Counted from the stretch's first letter, positions 7,369 through 17,370 are shown. The stretch: DNA of 37,082 nucleotides from Desulfuromonas sp. (GCF_002868845.1 NZ_PKUB01000031.1:26020-63101); one strand, 5' to 3'. A program made the numbers and translations. The notes: a model not told the origin generated them from the sequence alone.

Positions 7369-7397
7369 TGGATAAAACGTTCCGCTCCGATTGTCAA
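7369..7397 (-). promoter_or_regulatory. Sigma-70 promoter of the DUF3108 gene
   Basis: Minus strand TTGACA (7397-7392), 17-base spacer, TATCCA (7374-7369). The -35 is perfect and the -10 moderate. The predicted leader is about 70 bases. Confidence 0.6.
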
Positions 7398-7556
7398 CGG
7401 TCAAAACGGCAGCCGGGCTCAACGGCGCCACAGAAGGAAAAGGACGCGGCGCGGAGCGCTTAAGCTTTGCCCCTCGCCGTCCGATATGAGGAATAGTCGG
7501 TTTGACAGCTGCCAGGGGAGCGTTCTTCCCCAAAACCGAAAATCGAGAGGACGGCG

Positions 7557-8672
7557 GTGAAAAAGGTATACGGCGATCTTGAGATCATGCCCCTGGGGGA
7601 GCTTCTGGGATGGCTGGGGGACAGGGCGAAATCGGGCTTTCTGCGCGTCGCGCAGGAAAAGGGAGGGAAGGTCAAGGCCTTTTCCCTGCAGCAGGGCCTG
7701 ATCGATGCCTTTTCCTCCCGCCGGACCGCGGAAGAGCTGGCCGAGGCCCTGCGGTGGCCCGAAGGGCGGTTCGAATTCCGCCCCGACCTGCCTGCCGGGG
7801 CCCCCGCCTCCCGGCGCCACCTCCCGTGCGCCGAAAGCCTGCAGGAGGCCGAACAGATCAACCGGGACGCCGAACTGCGCCAGCTGCAGCTCCAGGAGGA
7901 GGCGGTGCGCAAAATCAGCCGCCAGATTCTCAAGGGAGAGATCGAACTGCCCCCCATGCCCGCGGTCCTCTCCCGGCTCCACATGTGCCTGGGCGGGATC
8001 GGGGGGTCGGCCGGCGAGGCCATGAAAATCGTCATGGCCGACCAGATCCTGACCTCGAAGATCCTCAACGTCGTCAACTCCGCCTACTACAGCCTGGTCA
8101 GCCCGGTCACCTCGCTGCAGCACGCCATCGTCATCATGGGCTTCCGCTCCCTGCTGAGCGTGATCACCACCCACGGCCTCGGCCAGGCCTTTTCGAAGAA
8201 CCGGGCCCAGGTCCAGGAGGTCCTCCGGCACAGCTTCCGGTGCGCCTTCGTGGCCAAGCAGATCGCCGCGGCGGTCGGGTGGGACGAAGAGGAGGCCTTT
8301 GTCTGCGGCCTGCTCCACGACATCGGCAAGACCGCCCTGCTCAGCCTCCTCGACGACTCCGAACTTGACGAGCCAGCCCAGGCCTCGCTCCTCGAAGAGT
8401 TCCATGCCCAGGCCGGGGTTCTCCTCGCGGCCAAGTGGAACCTGCCGGAGCTGGTCATCGAAACGATCGAATGGCACCACGAGCCCGGACAGGCGGCCAG
8501 CGGCCGCAAGGCCGTGGAGATCGTCTTTCTGGCCGACGGCCTGGTGAACGACCCCGGCCGGCTCGAGTCCCTCCTGGCCGACTGCTCCGCCCTGGAGCTC
8601 TCCAGGGAGAAGGTGGACGCGATCCTGGAGGAACTCCTCCGCGCCGAAGGGGTGCTCGACCGGGTCGCCTAG
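7557..8672 (+). CDS. DUF4388 + HDOD domain signalling protein
   Basis: A 371-residue cytoplasmic protein starting at GTG (GAGAGG 6 bases upstream). Residues 1-~90 match the DUF4388/PATAN domain (LEIMPLGELLGWLGDRAKSGFLRV, FSLQQGLIDAFSS), found in response-regulator-like proteins of Myxococcales and Desulfuromonadales. Residues ~125-320 form an HDOD domain (IELPPMPAVLSRL, DQILTSKILNVVNSAYY, HAIVIMGFRSL, GLLHDIGK). HDOD domains usually lack catalytic metal residues, but here the HD pair (H254-D255) is retained. Proteins of this kind act in motility, stress or second-messenger signalling. It is followed by an ABC transporter operon with its own promoter. Confidence 0.88.
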   Translation: MKKVYGDLEIMPLGELLGWLGDRAKSGFLRVAQEKGGKVKAFSLQQGLIDAFSSRRTAEELAEALRWPEGRFEFRPDLPAGAPASRRHLPCAESLQEAEQINRDAELRQLQLQEEAVRKISRQILKGEIELPPMPAVLSRLHMCLGGIGGSAGEAMKIVMADQILTSKILNVVNSAYYSLVSPVTSLQHAIVIMGFRSLLSVITTHGLGQAFSKNRAQVQEVLRHSFRCAFVAKQIAAAVGWDEEEAFVCGLLHDIGKTALLSLLDDSELDEPAQASLLEEFHAQAGVLLAAKWNLPELVIETIEWHHEPGQAASGRKAVEIVFLADGLVNDPGRLESLLADCSALELSREKVDAILEELLRAEGVLDRVA

Positions 8673-8717
8673 GCCGCCCCCCGCCCTTGCGCGGCCCTTC
8701 GAGCATGCCCATCCCCC

Positions 8718-8746
8718 TTGAAACCCCGCCCTGCCCGGAGTATAGT
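8718..8746 (+). promoter_or_regulatory. Strong promoter placing the transcript start at the ABC ATPase start codon
   Basis: TTGAAA (8718-8723), 17-base spacer, TATAGT (8741-8746). With the usual 6-base gap the first transcribed base is about 8753, one base before the ATG at 8754, so the mRNA may be leaderless. No Shine-Dalgarno lies at normal distance (CGGAG at 8736 is 13 bases away and inside the promoter spacer). Confidence 0.7.
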
Positions 8747-8753
8747 GCCGGGC

Positions 8754-9685
<932 letters not shown>

Positions 9686-9689
<4 letters not shown>

Positions 9690-10465
9690 GCGCGCCCCCC
9701 TTCAGCCCCTGGCTCCCCTTCCTGACCCTGCTCGAGAAAGAGGTGCGCCGCTTTCTGCGGGTCGCCTCCCAGACCGTGCTCACCCCGATCATCACCGCCT
9801 CGCTCTACCTCTTCGTCTTCGGGGCGACCCTCGGCGAGCGGATCAGCGTCCTGCCCGGCTTCTCCTACGCCCAGTTCGTCATCCCGGGGCTGATCCTCAT
9901 GGGGGTGATCAACAACTCCTTCGCCAACACCTCGAGCTCCCTCTTCATGTCCCGCTACCTCGGCAACATCGTCGACCTGCTCGTCACCCCCGTCACCCCG
10001 CCCCAGATCATCCTCGCCTACACCCTGGCGGCGATGATCCGCGGCCTCTGCGTCGGTCTGTCGGTGTGGATCATCTCGACCCTCTTCGCCGACTTGCCCT
10101 GGGCCCACCCCCTTGCGGCGGTCGCCATGGCCTGCCTGGCCAGCGTCCTCTTCGCCCAGTTCGGCATGGTGGCGGCGATCTTCGCCAACAACTTCGACTC
10201 CCTCTCCATGTTCTCCAACTTCATCATCCTGCCCCTGATCTACCTCGGCGGGGTCTTCTACCCCATCTCCATCCTCCCCGCCCCCTGGGCGGCCCTCTCC
10301 CACCTCAACCCCCTCCTCTACCTCATCGACGGCTTCCGCCACGCCATCCTCGGCGTCGGCGACATCCCCCTGGCCACCGCCTTCGCCGTCACCGGCGCCA
10401 TGGCCCTGGCCCTCTTCGTCTGGGTCGCCGCCCTCATCGGCCGGGGCTACCGGCTGCGGACCTGA
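9686..10465 (+). CDS. ABC-2 type permease (YadH-like)
   Basis: A 259-residue integral membrane protein with about six transmembrane segments, forming the channel partner of the ATPase just upstream (ATGA overlap). PGLILMGVINNSFANTSSSLF, LLVTPVTPPQIILAYTLAA and LSHLNPLLYLIDGFRHAILG are recognisable ABC-2 membrane family motifs, the last matching the YadH C-terminal signature. With the ATPase it should form a dimeric exporter of two permeases and two ATPases. No terminator is obvious after it. Confidence 0.94.
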
Positions 10466-10545
10466 ACGCCCTACAAATCGATGCCCCTGTAAACCTTTTG
10501 CAACTAAAAGACTAGAAAAGTTACAGCCTTAAATATTATTTTATG

Positions 10546-10575
10546 TTGCTAATTTAATATTTCCCATTATATAGT
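10546..10575 (+). promoter_or_regulatory. Promoter and long leader of the DUF1566 gene
   Basis: In an AT-rich patch (about 10500-10575) TTGCTA (10546-10551) precedes TATATA/TATAGT (10568-10575) with 16-18 bases between. The resulting leader would be ~165 bases. In it GATCGG (10586) can pair with CCGATC (10659), and GCTG (10576) with CAGC (10669), closing a ~95-base structured segment. I do not recognise a known riboswitch class; it lacks the conserved core of c-di-GMP-I aptamers. The rest of 10466-10746 holds no gene. Confidence 0.5.
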
Positions 10576-10746
10576 GCTGCCGCATGATCGGTGATCCTTG
10601 GTTGTTGCCGGGTCGGGGTCGGTATTATGCCGCCAGCACCTGCAACGCCCGTATGCTGCCGATCCTGTCAGCAATAAAGATTTGTCCTCACTTCTTTTCT
10701 TCTACATCTGCACGCCTGCATGTTCATAGACACAGGAGGAATCACC

Positions 10747-11961
10747 ATGGGAAAGATCGCTAAGGTACTTGTCATCGTCCTGGCCGCCGTCCTCGCCGCC
10801 GGGCCCGCCCTGGCCGCCGATCCGGCCCCCCCGGCACCCGACTCGGCCGACAGCGCCATGCACACCGTGCAGGATCTCTACGACCGCCTCGACACCGGGG
10901 CCACTGCGGCCAAGCGCAGCGGCGCCTTCACCGAGCCGAGCGCGGCGCCCGGCGCCGGGGCCACGAGCCTCAACGACGTCATGGGCAAGATGCCCGCGGC
11001 CGACAACGTCAGCGGCGCCGCCCCCGGTGACGTACTCAATGGCAAGACCTTCTGGGGCCTGCGCACCGACGGCAGTTGGGGGGTTCAGACTGGCACCGTC
11101 AGCCAAGTCGACACTAGCAGCGGCGATGCCGTAGCGGCCGAGCTTCTCAGCGGCAAGAAGGCCTGGGTCGATGGGGCCGAGGTGACAGGCGCCATGCCGG
11201 ACAACGGCGCAGTGGCGATCACCCCCGGTGTGAGCGAGCAGGGGATCCCTGCAGGCTACCACGACGGCAGCGGGACCGTGGCTGGCGACGCCGACCTGGC
11301 CTCAGGCAACATCAAGGCCGGCGCGACCATCTTCGGCGTGGCCGGCGACTCCAACGTGGTCGACACCAGCAGCGGGGACGCCACAGCAAGCGACATCGCC
11401 AACGGCAAGAAGGCCTGGGTCGACGGCCTTGAAGTGACCGGCAGCGCCGCGCCCGCCCCGGCCTACCCGGGCATGGTGCCCCAGACTGGCCAGACCGCCA
11501 TCCACGTCTCCGGCGACGACGGTGCCCTCCAGACCGGCGTTGCCTGGACCCCAAGTACTCGTTTCACCGACAACAACGACGGCACCGTGACCGACAACCT
11601 GACCGGGCTGGTCTGGTTGAAAAACGCCAATTGTTATGGGACGAGAAATTTAAATGATTCCCTCGCGCTCGCCTCCGGCCTCGCCAACGGGACATGCGGG
11701 CTCAGCGACGGCTCAAGCGCCGGAGACTGGCGGGTGCCGAGCCTGCGCGAGCTGCACAGCCTGATCGACTACAGCCAATACGGCCCCGCCCTTCCTGCCG
11801 AGCACCCGTTTGACAGCGTGGTGTTATCTGACTACTGGACGTCCACGACCGTCGCGGACAACTTCACCCTCAACTGGTACGTGCAATTCAACATCGGCCT
11901 TGCGCTTGGCCACAACAAGGCCACGAGTATTTTCCTCTGGCCGGTGCGAGATGGGCAATAG
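10747..11961 (+). CDS. Exported DUF1566 (Lcl, C-type-lectin-like) repeat protein
   Basis: A 404-residue secreted protein. The signal peptide KVLVIVLAAVLAAGPALAA is cut at ALA-AD. The middle contains two related units beginning VDTSSGDA and ending GKKAWVDG.EVTG (from residues ~121 and ~205), separated by the NIKAGATIFGVAGD motif; such units recur in tail-fibre-like and surface proteins. The C-terminal ~135 residues are a DUF1566/Lcl domain: FTDNNDGTVTDNLTGLVWLKNANC, WRVPSLRELHSLIDYS, SDYWTSTT and the closing WPVRDGQ. This fold is often the variable target of diversity-generating retroelements, but no reverse transcriptase is present here. GGAGGA precedes the ATG. The next gene, also exported, follows by 98 bases and is probably co-transcribed. 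Confidence 0.85.
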   Translation: MGKIAKVLVIVLAAVLAAGPALAADPAPPAPDSADSAMHTVQDLYDRLDTGATAAKRSGAFTEPSAAPGAGATSLNDVMGKMPAADNVSGAAPGDVLNGKTFWGLRTDGSWGVQTGTVSQVDTSSGDAVAAELLSGKKAWVDGAEVTGAMPDNGAVAITPGVSEQGIPAGYHDGSGTVAGDADLASGNIKAGATIFGVAGDSNVVDTSSGDATASDIANGKKAWVDGLEVTGSAAPAPAYPGMVPQTGQTAIHVSGDDGALQTGVAWTPSTRFTDNNDGTVTDNLTGLVWLKNANCYGTRNLNDSLALASGLANGTCGLSDGSSAGDWRVPSLRELHSLIDYSQYGPALPAEHPFDSVVLSDYWTSTTVADNFTLNWYVQFNIGLALGHNKATSIFLWPVRDGQ

Positions 11962-12059
11962 GCGCTTCGGGAAGCTGGCTGTTTCAGAGGGTAGGGAGGG
12001 CGGCGTCTCCCCTGCCGAGTCTTGAGGCCCGGACGATGGACATATACGGGAGCGATTCA

Positions 12060-14003
12060 ATGAAATCAGGCAATGAAAATAACGGAATGCTTCGGGCCCT
12101 GTGGGCAGGGATGGTCGCCGTGGCGATTCTCTGCATCGCCGCCGGCGCCGCATGGGCCGCCCCCGCAACGGGCAACGTGAGCGCCACCGACCGCTACGCC
12201 TGGAGCGAGACGGCCGGCTGGACCGACTTCCGCCCCGAAAACGGCGGGGTGACGGTGCGCGACGCCTGGCTTTCTGGCTACGCCTGGAACGAGAGCGTCG
12301 GCTGGATCAAGCTCGGCGCCGACGGCGGCGGCCCCTACGCCAACGACTCGGCGACCGACTGGGGCGTCAACCGCTCCGGCACCGCGCTCTCCGGCTACGC
12401 CTGGAGCGAGGCGGCCGGCTGGATCCACTTCGCCCCCTCAGGGGGCGGGGTGACCGTCGATGCCGGCGGCGGCTTCGACGGCTGGGCCTGGAGCGACGGC
12501 ATCGGCTGGATCCACTTCGCGAGCCCCGAGGCGGCCCCGATCGCCTACGCGCTGGCCTACGAAAACGGGGCGCCGACCGTCGCCGACATCGCCGACCTGC
12601 AGATCGCCGAGGACGGCACCACCGGGGCGATCCCCTTCACCGTCGGCGACCTGGAAACCGCCGCAGGAACCCTGATCGTGACCGCCGCCTCCAACAACAC
12701 GGCCCTGGTGCCGAGCGGCAACATCGTCGTCGGCGGCGGTGGTGCCGACCGTACCCTGACCGTCATCCCGGCAGCGAACAAGCACGGCAACGCGACGGTC
12801 ACAGTGACCGTCTCCGACGGGACCCGGCAAGCGCAGCACGCCTTCGTCCTCACCGTCACCAGCGTCCCCGACACCTACACCGTGACCCCCTCGGCAGGCG
12901 ATCATGGCGCCCTCGACCCCGGCACGGCCCAGGGCGTCACCGAGAGCCAGGCCACCAGCTTCACCGTCACCCCCGATACCGGATACCACATCGATACCGT
13001 CACCGGCTGCGACGGAACCCTCTCCGGCAGCACCTACACCACCGGCGCGGTCACCGAGAACTGCACCGTCTCGGCAAGCTTCTCCATCGACACCTTCACC
13101 GTCACCCCGGCGGCGGCCGAGCACGGGTCCCTCGCCCCCGATACGGCGCAGACGATCGACTACAACGCCACGACAAGCTTCACCGTCACCCCCGAAACCG
13201 GCTACCACGTCGTCACGGTCACCGGATGCGGCGGCACCCTCGACGGCAGCACCTACACCACCGGCCCCGTCACCGAGAGCTGCACCGTCGAGGCCTTCTT
13301 CGCCCCCGACACCTTCACCGTCACCCCTGAGGCCGGCGCATACGGCCGCATCGTGCCGGGCGGCCCCCAGAGCGTGGACCACGGCCAGAGCGCCAGCTTC
13401 ACCGTCGCCCCCCACACCGACTACGCCATCGACAGCGTCACCGGCTGCGGCGGAACCCTCGCCGGCAGCACCTACACCACCGCCGCGATCACCGGCGACT
13501 GCACGGTGAGTGCCACATTCGCCTACGACACCCTCCGCCCGGTCGACAGCGGCACCGACGTCAACCTGACCCTGCCGAAGGTGAGCGTGACCTTCGACGA
13601 GGTCACCGGCGGCGGCGCCGTCACCGCGACCCCCGTCGAGACCCCGGCGGCCCCGGCCAACTTCCGGCTGCCCTCGGGCGCCTCCTACGAGATCGCCACC
13701 ACGGCGAGCTTCAGCGGGCCGGTCGAGGTCTGCATCGGCTACGACGAGTGGCAGTTGGCCGACCTCGAGCGGGAGCCGAAGCTGCGCCTGTTCCACCGCA
13801 CCGACGGGGGCTGGACTGACATCACCACCACCGTGGACACGGAGGCCAACATCGTCTGCGGCGAGACGACGAGCTTCTCGCCCTTCTCCATCGCCGAGCC
13901 CACCCCCCCGGCCGACCCGACCCGGGTCCCGGTCATGAACGGCTGGTGGCTGCTCGGCGCCCTCGGCGCAGGGCTCGGCCTGCTGCGCCGGCGCAAAGAG
14001 TAA
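12060..14003 (+). CDS. Large repeat-rich surface protein with C-terminal sorting tail
   Basis: A 647-residue exported protein. It has an N-terminal signal peptide (WAGMVAVAILCIAAGAAWAA). Four units of the YAWSE.AGWI.F type follow (about residues 46-160), then a beta-rich spacer with TVTVTVSDG. Next come three consecutive units of exactly 73 residues (about 271-489), each opening DT[YF]TVTP and containing TSFTVTP.TGYH and GSTYTT, which resemble divergent InlB-type bacterial repeats; each has a conserved Cys pair. A 'choice-of-anchor U'-like domain follows (LTLPKVSVTFDEVTGGGAV). The end VMNGWWLLGALGAGLGLL plus RRRKE is a motif-helix-Arg tail like PEP-CTERM/IPTL-CTERM sorting signals. The ATG at 12060 has GGGAG upstream; the ATG at 12036 is an alternative. 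It is likely cell-surface anchored. Confidence 0.85.
   Translation: MKSGNENNGMLRALWAGMVAVAILCIAAGAAWAAPATGNVSATDRYAWSETAGWTDFRPENGGVTVRDAWLSGYAWNESVGWIKLGADGGGPYANDSATDWGVNRSGTALSGYAWSEAAGWIHFAPSGGGVTVDAGGGFDGWAWSDGIGWIHFASPEAAPIAYALAYENGAPTVADIADLQIAEDGTTGAIPFTVGDLETAAGTLIVTAASNNTALVPSGNIVVGGGGADRTLTVIPAANKHGNATVTVTVSDGTRQAQHAFVLTVTSVPDTYTVTPSAGDHGALDPGTAQGVTESQATSFTVTPDTGYHIDTVTGCDGTLSGSTYTTGAVTENCTVSASFSIDTFTVTPAAAEHGSLAPDTAQTIDYNATTSFTVTPETGYHVVTVTGCGGTLDGSTYTTGPVTESCTVEAFFAPDTFTVTPEAGAYGRIVPGGPQSVDHGQSASFTVAPHTDYAIDSVTGCGGTLAGSTYTTAAITGDCTVSATFAYDTLRPVDSGTDVNLTLPKVSVTFDEVTGGGAVTATPVETPAAPANFRLPSGASYEIATTASFSGPVEVCIGYDEWQLADLEREPKLRLFHRTDGGWTDITTTVDTEANIVCGETTSFSPFSIAEPTPPADPTRVPVMNGWWLLGALGAGLGLLRRRKE
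12870..13526 (+). repeat. Three tandem 219-base (73-codon) repeats inside the surface protein
   Basis: Units run 12870-13088, 13089-13307 and 13308-13526, all exactly 219 bases, each beginning with the codons for Asp-Thr-(Tyr/Phe)-Thr-Val-Thr-Pro. They differ in sequence but not in length, so they are an old tandem duplication held at a fixed domain size. Confidence 0.8.
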
Positions 14004-14044
14004 AACCCTTTTCAGCCCCTCGCAGCACCGGGCACCGCAAATGC

Positions 14045-14080
14045 AAAGCCCCGCCCTCCGATTCCGGAGGGCGGGGCTTT
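14045..14080. terminator. Strong bidirectional terminator between convergent genes
   Basis: A perfect 16-bp stem (AAAGCCCCGCCCTCCG and its complement) with a 4-base loop ATTC and flanking A/T tracts. It lies between the surface-protein gene and the convergent GGDEF-EAL gene and can serve both. Confidence 0.92.
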
Positions 14081-14107
14081 TGTTCGTTTTGGGGAGGAGG
14101 CGAAGGC

Positions 14108-17100
14108 TCAGTATTCCAGGGGGCGGCCCAGCGCCCCGGCCAGGTCCTCCAGGGCCAACGGCCGGCTGAAGAGGAACCCCTGGCCGGTGTGGCAGGCGTG
14201 GGCACGCAGGAAGGCCAGCTGCTCCTCGGTCTCCACCCCCTCGGCCATGACCTCCAGCTTCATGTTGCGGGCAAGGCCGATGATCGAGGCGGCGATGGCC
14301 GCGTCGTTGGCGTCGGTGGTGATGTCGCGCACGAAGGTCCGGTCGATCTTCAAACGGTTGATGGGAAAGAGCTTCAGGTAGGCGAGGGAAGAGTAGCCGG
14401 TGCCGAAGTCGTCGATCGCCAGGTAGATCCCCCGGACCTTGATATCGGTCAGGATCAGAATGGCCTCCTGGAAATTCTCCATGATAACGCTCTCGGTGAT
14501 TTCCAGCTCCAGCCACTGCGGGTCCAGGCCGGTATCCTCGAGAACCCGGTCGATCATCTCGATGAACCCCGCCTGGCGGAACTGGCGCGCGGAGATGTTG
14601 ACCGCGACCCGGACCGGCGGATACCCCTGCTGCTGAATGGCCTTGACCTGCTCGCAGGCGGTGCGCAGCACCCACTCGCCGATGGGGACGATCAGCCCGG
14701 TCTCTTCGGCCAGGGGAATGAAATCCCCGGGGGGCACCAGCCCCTTCTTCGGGTGATGCCAGCGAAGAAGGGCCTCCAGGCCGATCAACTCTCCGCTGGA
14801 GAGATTGTACTGGGGCTGGTAGTGAAGGACCAGCTGTTCGTTCTCCAGGGCCTTGCGCAGGCTTCCTTCGAGAAAGAGCTGCTCGTGGGCGCGCTCGTTA
14901 ATGTCGGAGGTATAGAACTGGTAGGTGTTGCGCCCCTTGTCCTTGCCCCGGTACATGGCCGTATCGGCCTGTTTCATAAGGGTTTCGGCATCTTTTCCGT
15001 CCTCGGGATAGAGGCTGATCCCGACCGTTCCCGTTACGAAAAGCTCCAGTTCGTTGATCACGATCGGCTGCGCCATCATGTGCAGGATCTTCTGGGCCAG
15101 GGCGGCCACGTAGGTCGACTCCTTGACGTTTTCCAGAACGATGACGAATTCGTCCCCGCCGAGACGGGCGACGGTATCCGAGGCCCGGACCCAGTAGCGT
15201 ATCCGTTTGCCCACCTCGCACAGAACCCGGTCCCCCAGTTCGTGCCCCAGGGAGTCGTTGATGTTCTTGAAGCGGTCCAGGTCGAGAAAGAGGATCGCGA
15301 CCCCGGTGCCGTCGCGCTGCACCTTGGCCAGGGCATGCTGCAGGCGGTCGTGGAACAGGAGGCGGTTGGGCAACCCGGTCAGGGCGTCGTGATGGGCCAG
15401 GTGGTGGAGGCGCTTCTCCTTCTCGGTGAGGCTGGCCTCGAAAAGGAGGCGGTCGGTGATGTCCCGGGAGGCCTCGATGACCCCCTTGAGGCTTCCGTCC
15501 TCGTTCCAGAGGGGCGAAACGGAGAGTTCGAAAATGCGGGATTCGCCGGTGCCGAGGGTGTGCTGGTGGACGACCGTGGTCGGCTTGCCTGTTTCCCTGA
15601 CCTCCCGCAGGGGGCAGGGGTGATCCTCTCCGGAGCAAGGGGTGTCGCTGTGATGGGATGCCTCGTGGCAGGTCAGCCCGGTGGCGGCGCCGGCGTCCCC
15701 GGGCACGAGCTCTTCAGCCGCCCGGTTCATCAAGAGGATTTTGTAGTCGAGGGCGATGACCATGATCGGGTCCACGACGCCGTCGATGATCGTCTGCAAA
15801 AAGGCGTTTTCCCTCTCCACGGCCTGCTCGGCGACCTTCACCTCGGTGATGTCGACGGCGATCTCGAGCCGCACCAGACGCCCGTCGGGCCAGCGGATGG
15901 CCCGGTCGATGCACCGGTACCATCGTTCGTTGACGGTGTTCCGGAACTCCCAGACGCAGGGGCTGGAGGGTTCCCCGTCCTCCAGGATCAGGTCGTTGGT
16001 GCAGAAGGAGCAGGGACCGTCCTGGCCGACCTGCAGGGCCTCGTAGCACTTGCGCCCCTCCCACTCGCCGCAGATGTGGCTCTGGCCGTAATGGTTGAGG
16101 TAGAGCATCTCGTGGGTGGCCATGTCGGCGACGTAGACCACGGCATCCATGGCATCGAAAATGGTGCTGATCTGCTCAAACTGGGTGATCAGGGCGCGCT
16201 CGGCCCGTTTGCGCTCCTCGATTTCCCTGCGCAGGAGGCGGTTCTTGGAGGCGATCTCCCGGGTTCGGGCCTTGACCTGACGGCGGATGGCGTAGAGGGA
16301 AAAAAGGAGCAGGGCCAGGACCCCGAACAGGGCCGCCACGGCCGGCCCCGTCCAGGCGGGCCAAACCGGTCCCACGCCCTGGCTGAGCCAGCGGGACAGG
16401 GCCTGGTGATAAACCGAGGTACGATCGGCCTTCATCTGCCCCAGATGCTTGTCGATGGCCGCCGACAGGAGGCCGCCTTGGCCCTTGGGAAAGCCGAAGC
16501 GGATCTCGATGGGGCTGACGAGAACGGGGCTGGTTTCGACCCGGTAATCCTTTTCAAAGCGCTGGCCGAAGAAGCGGTTCACCAGGCCGGCGTCGGCCCG
16601 GCCGCTCGCGACGTCCTCAAAAACGCCCCGGTAGTCGTCCCGTTCGAGAAAATCGACGGAAATCTCGAATCGCTCGGCCAGGTGCCGCAGTCCGCTCTCC
16701 CCGACGAAAAAGACGCTCTCCTTCATCACCGCGACGGTTTTTCCGTCCAGGTCGAGAATGGACCGGATGTCGGCCGAGGGGTTCCTGTAAACCTGCCCCC
16801 AGTTGGACAGGACGGTTTCCCCGGAGAAGTCGAAGCGGCCGCGGCGCTCCTCGGTCAGGGCGATAGAGCTGATGACGTCGATCTCGCCGCGAGCGGCCCT
16901 CTGCAGGCACTCGTACCAGGTCCCGGGAACGTATTCGAGCTCCCATCCCTCCAGCCGGGCGATCTCCTCCATCAGTTCGGGGAAAATACCCCGGGCCCCG
17001 CCCGCCTCGTCGAAGGCGACCATGGGCAGGTTCTGGTACACCCCGACCCTGACTGCCTGAGCCGCATGGGCCGGCAGGGAGAACTGAACGAAGAACACAA

Positions 17101-17128
17101 TGAAGAGGAGGGGCAGCAGTCGCTTCAT
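14108..17128 (-). CDS. SBP3-PAS-PAS-GGDEF-EAL membrane c-di-GMP protein
   Basis: A 1,006-residue sensor. In order: signal peptide (1-~23), a periplasmic solute-binding family 3 domain (~25-265; VRVGVYQNLPMVAFDEAGGARGIFPELMEEIA), a transmembrane helix (~272-293; ALFGVLALLLFSLYAI), a coiled linker, a PAS domain with many Cys, a second Cys-rich PAS (CHEASHHSDTPC, HPCPL), GGDEF (motif GGDEF at 657-661, intact) and EAL (LEALLRW, Glu at ~785, intact; DDFGTGYSSL and EGVET also present). It could both make (GGDEF) and break (EAL) c-di-GMP. The ligand of the sensor is unknown, possibly an amino acid. The start has no strong Shine-Dalgarno, but the signal peptide begins right there. It lies near HD-GYP and CheD genes. 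Confidence 0.94.
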   Translation of the reverse strand: MKRLLPLLFIVFFVQFSLPAHAAQAVRVGVYQNLPMVAFDEAGGARGIFPELMEEIARLEGWELEYVPGTWYECLQRAARGEIDVISSIALTEERRGRFDFSGETVLSNWGQVYRNPSADIRSILDLDGKTVAVMKESVFFVGESGLRHLAERFEISVDFLERDDYRGVFEDVASGRADAGLVNRFFGQRFEKDYRVETSPVLVSPIEIRFGFPKGQGGLLSAAIDKHLGQMKADRTSVYHQALSRWLSQGVGPVWPAWTGPAVAALFGVLALLLFSLYAIRRQVKARTREIASKNRLLRREIEERKRAERALITQFEQISTIFDAMDAVVYVADMATHEMLYLNHYGQSHICGEWEGRKCYEALQVGQDGPCSFCTNDLILEDGEPSSPCVWEFRNTVNERWYRCIDRAIRWPDGRLVRLEIAVDITEVKVAEQAVERENAFLQTIIDGVVDPIMVIALDYKILLMNRAAEELVPGDAGAATGLTCHEASHHSDTPCSGEDHPCPLREVRETGKPTTVVHQHTLGTGESRIFELSVSPLWNEDGSLKGVIEASRDITDRLLFEASLTEKEKRLHHLAHHDALTGLPNRLLFHDRLQHALAKVQRDGTGVAILFLDLDRFKNINDSLGHELGDRVLCEVGKRIRYWVRASDTVARLGGDEFVIVLENVKESTYVAALAQKILHMMAQPIVINELELFVTGTVGISLYPEDGKDAETLMKQADTAMYRGKDKGRNTYQFYTSDINERAHEQLFLEGSLRKALENEQLVLHYQPQYNLSSGELIGLEALLRWHHPKKGLVPPGDFIPLAEETGLIVPIGEWVLRTACEQVKAIQQQGYPPVRVAVNISARQFRQAGFIEMIDRVLEDTGLDPQWLELEITESVIMENFQEAILILTDIKVRGIYLAIDDFGTGYSSLAYLKLFPINRLKIDRTFVRDITTDANDAAIAASIIGLARNMKLEVMAEGVETEEQLAFLRAHACHTGQGFLFSRPLALEDLAGALGRPLEY

Positions 17129-17370
17129 GACGTACGATCGATGTCGGCTTGGCCGGAGGCTGAGGCTAGGCGGCGAAATGCCCGGGCACCCCCATCAGGT
17201 GCAAGACTCGTTCCGTGCGAGAACCCTCTCCCGACGAACCGGATCGCCCCGCCCCCCCTCCGCGGGAGATCCTTCTGGCAGGAGGCACGAGGAGCGAAGA
17301 GAACGGGCGCCAGGCGCTACGAAGGCTCCTTTCGGGCCTGCCGGCCCCGATAGAAATATCGCCTCCTTCA

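Noticed and set aside
10466-10746. c-di-GMP-I (GEMM) riboswitch in the DUF1566 leader
   Set aside because: The conserved core and tetraloop-receptor sequence are not found.
12438-14675. A 745-codon minus-strand frame over the surface-protein gene
   Set aside because: It is an antisense frame of the repeat-rich gene, crosses the strong terminator at 14045 and overlaps the end of another real gene.
13946-17353. A 1,135-codon open frame opposite the GGDEF-EAL gene
   Set aside because: It is the GC-rich antisense shadow of a gene with complete SBP-PAS-GGDEF-EAL motifs; its own sequence is low-complexity and lacks domains.
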